From positions 1-64,000 of the forward strand of contig WHUX01000009.1 of the NCBI GenBank assembly GCA_015179025.1: a stretch of 64,000 nt of DNA, in the 5' to 3' direction. A program made the position numbers and the translations under genes. The DNA comes from Terfezia claveryi. Its lineage: Eukaryota; Ascomycota; Pezizomycetes; Pezizales; Pezizaceae. This document shows, piece by piece, positions 60,202-64,000 of this stretch (positions are counted from its first letter, which is position 1; the number at the start of each line of letters is the position of its first letter). The notes under the pieces were generated by a model. The model was not told where the DNA came from and did not search any database. It saw nothing but the letters and a program-made list of their open reading frames with translations.

Positions 60202-61608
60202 TATATGTTCTGGTCCGTTCCGGGATCCGGTCCATACCGGTATGGACTGGATATCGCAACGGACCAGGCCGTTACGGTATGGCTGGATATCGCAACGGAC
60301 CAGGCCGTTACGGGATTAAATTGTTCAATGTCACGGATAGCAACAAGGATTTACCACAATCACAGCGGCCACAGCGGCCACAGCGACATTAAAATTACTA
60401 AATAGGGACATATCCGATATGAAGGTAATTTTGTAGCAACATTTGGTCAAAGAACATCGGAGATAACATAAAATGACCTATCGTAGAAAATACTCAGTAG
60501 AGGTATACCCGAAATGAAGGTTATTATGTGGCGACCTAAGAAGTAGTGTGATGGCGCTCGGAGTATAGTGAACTGGGGTAACTCGTTTTGCCTTTTGACA
60601 TAAGTGTCTTTCTTAGCGACCGCTCCAGGGATCGAGACTCCTTTTTTTCTATAACCTTTAATATGACTATGATCTTTGCCCGAGTAGTGATCGTTGCCAA
60701 ATCAGGGTGACCACATCGTCGTCAACCTCAGTTACCTTGTATGCTGATTTGCTCGCTCGATTCTAGGCTGATTTCCTCGCTCGATTCTATGCCAGTGGTG
60801 ATTTCCTTGCTCAATTCTCTGCTGATTTCCTCTCTCAATTCTAGGCTGATTTGCTTGCTCAATTCTACGCTGGTTTGCTCGCTCATTTTCTCGCTGATTT
60901 GCTCGCTCGATTGTATGCTGATTTGCTCGCTCGATTGTAGGCTGATTTCCTCGCTCGATTCGGTGATATCCTTGCTCAATTCTCTGCTGATTTCCTCGCT
61001 CGATTCTAGGCTGATTTCCTCGCTCGATTCTAGGCTGATTTGCTTGCTCGATTCTAGGCTGATTTGCTCGCTCGATCCTAGGCTGATTTGCTCGCTCGAT
61101 TCTAGGCTGATTTGCTCGCTCGATTCTAGGCTGATTTGCTTGCTCAATTCTAGCGGATATCCAGGCTAATATGGACAGTGAATTGCAGGCTCATATGGAC
61201 GGCGAATCTAGGATTCTAGGGACGCGGATGTGAAGGCTGGTACAGATGGGGGTTTTGGGGCGCAGCGTGTTAGATAGCCTTATTAGATAATCGTGAGAAT
61301 AAAATGGATTATTTCAAAATGCATATAATGCAGGTGAACTACAAGAACAAGCGCGGCTATGCTGGGAGACCATTTGTGTTGGAGTTTGGAATGGGATGGT
61401 GACTGCGTAGAGGGTAGAGGTTAAGGTAGACATGAATCTAGGAATATAGCATCAAATGATTTACGTTGGTTAGGCCAAATGCGTAAGGAAATATAAGAAG
61501 ATATGAATATTTATGCCATCCCGGAACGGCCTGGGTAATCTCGCAATCTCGCAACGGCCCGGTCCATACCGGTATGGCCTGGAATCCCGGAACGGACCAG
61601 AACATATA
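60202..61608. mobile_element. Inverted-repeat DNA element carrying the 24-bp minisatellite
   Basis: Ends match in reverse: TATATGTTCTGGTCCGTTCC at 60202-60221 and its complement at 61589-61608. The match continues inward around CATACCGGTATGG and CGGAACGG-type repeats for about 100 bp with gaps. A TA-rich edge suggests a TA target, but this is not proven. Inside lies the 24-bp minisatellite, followed by AAATGCATATAATGCAGGT (about 61317-61336), which matches the sequence after the array in the 15929-24663 element. No transposase is visible, so it is probably non-autonomous. Confidence 0.6.
60733..61155. repeat. 24-bp minisatellite, second array
   Basis: About 17 units near GCTGATTTGCTCGCTCGATT plus CTAG, clearly the same family as 22900-24170 but with CTAGG where that array mostly has CCAGG. 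Open frames on both strands are a by-product of the 24-bp period. Confidence 0.9.
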
Positions 61609-62459
61609 TATGCGACCTTATTTTCCTGTCGTGTAATGTTCCTTGCCACCGTTACTTTAAGGAGCGATCGTGACTTTCTTGCTCGCATTTCGTTTTCTCT
61701 ACAAGCAGCTTTCTAATCTATTTATTTTCTTTCCATATCATGGCCTCATGGTGTGATAATAATGACTATTTTTATCTGCAACAAAGTTGCTAATTTTTAA
61801 ATTAGAACGAAGTGTACTTTATTAATAATTTTGTTTCGTATAGGTAGACTCCGATTGCTTGGCGCTGCCAAGATTTCTCAGATCGCGTGATGCTGTACGT
61901 TGATGCACAGCTTGCTACAACTCTTCTCGCTAGCAATCCAAACTTCACCCCTACCTTATCTGAATCTACTAGTCATGGATCCAATTTGCTGCGCCCGTTG
62001 GTAATGTAAATACGACGCAGCTCTCTGGACATTAACCCAGGATGGCTCACGCATGATGACATGCAAACCGTGTAGGAGCAAGAGAATTGTGAAGATGACA
62101 GTAACGACTCTATACAAATATAGTATATTTTAAATTAACTAACAGCTTTGTAGCGGAAGAGAGAGGAGAGCTTGATAGCTAGGGATGATACTTCCCATGT
62201 AGCAGTGAGACAAACAGAAAGGAATATACGAAGATCAAGATCAGTAACGCCTTCCCATGCCAGTGGCTAGCAAACTTCCCTCGGCTGGAAACATCCGACC
62301 CACCATTACTCTCCCCTTCCCCATGCTTACCAGCAACGGGAATTTGCTTTGTATACGAGAACTCTGGAGGATTTCGCCAAATTAATGGACGATCTTCAAT
62401 TGGGGGAGTGTACAGTTTGTGAGGAGGCCGGAATTGGGACAAAGATTCGGGCAATATGA
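61609..62459. other. Unassigned spacer
   Basis: No gene or repeat recognised. A/T-rich up to about 61840, more mixed after. Confidence 0.35.
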
Positions 62460-62481
62460 GATATAAGGATTTGCGAGCGTT

Positions 62482-62685
62482 GTGGACGCGAGCTGTCTGC
62501 CCTTTCTTGGCAAAGAATATAAGTTTTCAGCTCAAAATGGCATGTCCCCAGGGCAAATACCACCTGAATTAGATATGCTAGGGATACCGACACCTATTGA
62601 GGCTATGATGTTAGCTCTTGAGGTTTTGGGCAATATAAAGGTGGGAAGATCCATGTCACTACCTTCCTACAGGATCCAACTGAAG
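62482..62685 (+). pseudogene. Possible Helitron-associated DUF6570-type fragment
   Basis: A short open stretch has the pattern K-F-S-A-Q-N-G-M-S-P-G-Q-I-P-P-E-L followed by a helical segment. This recalls the region after the Cys cluster in fungal Helitron helicase proteins. A Cys pair (C-E-R-C) sits just upstream in another frame. It is interrupted by the Mutator-like element at 62686. Identification is tentative. Confidence 0.35.
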
Positions 62686-63618
62686 GGAAGGGTCTCAAGC
62701 AGAACACGCTAATAATTTTACTATCTTATAAAGGAAAAGCAGCAGCATAGATATCTAGCTGTTTTAGAATGCAGAAAAGGGGCTCGTCATGACGAGGCAT
62801 ACCATATCACCGCTATACAATATCACCGCTATACAATATCACCGTCAACAAATCAAAATGTCATATCTTTTCTATATAACGAATTCATTAGCTATATTAT
62901 ACCTCATTAATGAAGAGTCATACAAACGTTTTCAAAGATGAGCCACCAAGCTCTTTCAGCCGCTCAGCGCCTTCATGTGTACCAGCACTATGGATAGCAT
63001 GGTAAATCTGAGAAGCAGAGTAATTTTTGGCTGCTTCAGACTTGATATATCCTACTAATATACTTGGTTTTTTTATCTGGAAGCTCTCCTCAATATCATG
63101 AGTATGGGTATGTTCATCTAAGCGCTCAATGGTAACAGCTGTGCCATCAACTAGATGCAAGACCTTAATTCGGACATTGCAAAGGTTGGCATTTCGAATA
63201 CTGCTTTGCCGGCGTTTAATAACCTTACCATCGGTATCCGCAACTTGAGCTACGCTTGACTTCCAGCTTTTCCGAAGTCTGCACTCATATTTCTGAACAC
63301 GTACTGTACCATAAGCTTGCAGCAGCTCTTGGCCATATCTCGTCAAATATTTGGGGGGGTATTGTAACTGGTTTGCTGAGCTCGAACAATATAGTGCGGT
63401 AGTGGAGAGCATCAGCAGAGATTGGCATCATGGCTTCAGTAGACATTTTGATTTGTTGACGGTGATATTGTATAGCGGTGATATTGTATAGCGGTGATAT
63501 GGTATGCCTCGTCATGACGAGCCCCTTTTCTGCATTCTAAAACAGCTGGATATCTATGCTGCTGCTTTTCCTTTATAAGATAGTAAAATTATTAGCGTGT
63601 TCTGCTTGAGACCCTTCC
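62686..63618. mobile_element. Small Mutator-like element with 177-bp inverted repeats
   Basis: Terminal inverted repeats (62686-62862 and 63442-63618) are almost perfect and start GGAAGGGTCTC. The flanks carry an 8-bp duplication AACTGAAG (62678-62685 and 63619-63626). The repeats contain a short internal duplication (TATCACCGCTATACAA, twice). At 933 bp it is far too short for a complete transposase. Long inverted repeats plus the transposase remnant inside point to a MULE-type non-autonomous element. Confidence 0.85.
62918..63446 (-). pseudogene. DNA-binding N-terminus of a MULE transposase, deletion derivative
   Basis: Begins with ATG at 63446 (M-S-T-E-A-M-M) and changes frame near 63310. 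The frame 63412-62918 carries the zinc-finger-like pattern Y-E-C, L-C-N, H-T-H-T-H of the WRKY/FLYWCH-related domain that precedes MULE transposases, then L-V-G-Y-I-K-S-E. It ends at a stop at 62918-62920. The catalytic DDE part is absent. It could act as a DNA-binding competitor, but with the frame change it is more likely a relic. Confidence 0.65.
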
Positions 63619-64000
63619 AACTGAAGTCTTCCATATCATCCGTCAACTACCAGATATAGTTAGCCTTGAATCCACCTGGGCTTCTGGATGCGACCTAAGG
63701 TTGGCACATGAGTACTGAGTTCAAAAAAAAAAAAGGGGGTTCAACTCCTGGCATGATATTTTCTTTCGTTTTGGCTTCTTTCTTTGCTTTTGGTGCTCTA
63801 ATATTCCTAGGGATTGTTGCCATATCAGGCATACGCGGCCTCAGTTACCTTGTATATAAACCTAGCTACATGAGTTGACAGCAAAAAGCCAAACGCCTCA
63901 TCTGTCCCTGCTGACCGAGGGGACTGCAACTGATGTGACGTTCAGGTACTTCCTATGGATTCCTATTTGAGTGCTCAGTCAGGGCTTTATGAACTCAGCC
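63619..64000. other. Right edge of window, unassigned
   Basis: Starts with the MULE target duplication. A poly-A run lies at about 63723-63734. CCTCAGTTACCTTGTAT at about 63838-63854 also occurs at about 60725-60741, with loose similarity upstream (GTTGCCA and ATCAGG). This hints at a further copy of the sequence left of the second minisatellite. No gene seen. Confidence 0.35.

Noticed and set aside
1..64000. tRNA and rRNA genes
   Set aside because: I looked for cloverleaf-like or rDNA-like stretches on both strands and saw none I could support.

Overview
The window is nuclear DNA of a filamentous ascomycete. Short GT-AG introns of about 55-100 bp and the gene content (an Eme1/Mms4-type nuclease subunit, a Cdc11/Nud1-type scaffold) fit Pezizomycotina. 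The heavy load of chromodomain Gypsy elements, Plavaka and DUF6589 genes suggests a transposon-rich genome such as that of a pezizomycete or truffle; this placement is inference. About 80% of the window is transposon-derived. Only about 50.5-59.2 kb looks like a normal host gene island, with two genes in the same direction: an EME1-like gene (5 exons, 50524-52751) and a CDC11/NUD1-like leucine-rich-repeat gene (7 exons, 53192-59211).

Two chromodomain Ty3/Gypsy families dominate. Family A has a long LTR of about 1.45 kb. Its copies are A1 (1-7645, +), a gag/leader scrap A0 (7646-7830, - and 33549-33970, +), a 3' end plus LTR plus new leader (10883-12644, +), a solo LTR (14056-15517, - , TSD TGTAT), A4 (25700-30122, +, no LTRs) and A6 (37115-44836, -). 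Family B has LTRs of 533-553 bp. Its copies are B1 (7831-10882, +, 3' half), B2 (16320-22510, -, full length, TSD ATGAT), B3 (33971-37114, -, 5' half) and B4 (about 47070-47750, + , 3' end). Every copy is broken by stops and frameshifts, mostly C-to-T or G-to-A changes, as expected from RIP or methylcytosine decay.

Layout: 1-12.6 kb is nested A and B elements. 12.6-13.8 kb is a fold-back element. 13.9-25.05 kb is a 90/118-bp minisatellite interrupted by a solo A LTR and by an 8.7-kb inverted-repeat DNA element, which itself carries B2 and a 24-bp minisatellite. 25-33.5 kb holds A4, an unassigned GC-richer stretch and a decayed acidic-protein gene. 33.5-44.8 kb is the A/B nest. 44.8-50.1 kb holds a Plavaka-type transposase remnant, a 30-bp minisatellite, a B LTR and a DUF6589-type remnant. 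50.5-59.2 kb holds the host genes. 60.2-63.6 kb holds a second inverted-repeat element with the same 24-bp minisatellite, and a small Mutator-like element.

Main discoveries. (1) B1 and B3 are complementary halves of one B element that sat in A6 with TSD GCAAT. Reciprocal junctions at 7830/7831 and 33970/33971 show a 26-kb inversion. (2) Family B has a conserved -1 frameshift signal between gag and pol (slippery GGGAAAA, 5-nt spacer, 13-bp stem). (3) Family A instead has one conserved in-frame UAG between gag and pol. (4) In both families a 9-mer in the LTR is complementary to the sequence 2 nt inside the 5' LTR, which suggests Tf1-like self-priming. (5) The same 24-bp minisatellite lies inside two different inverted-repeat elements.
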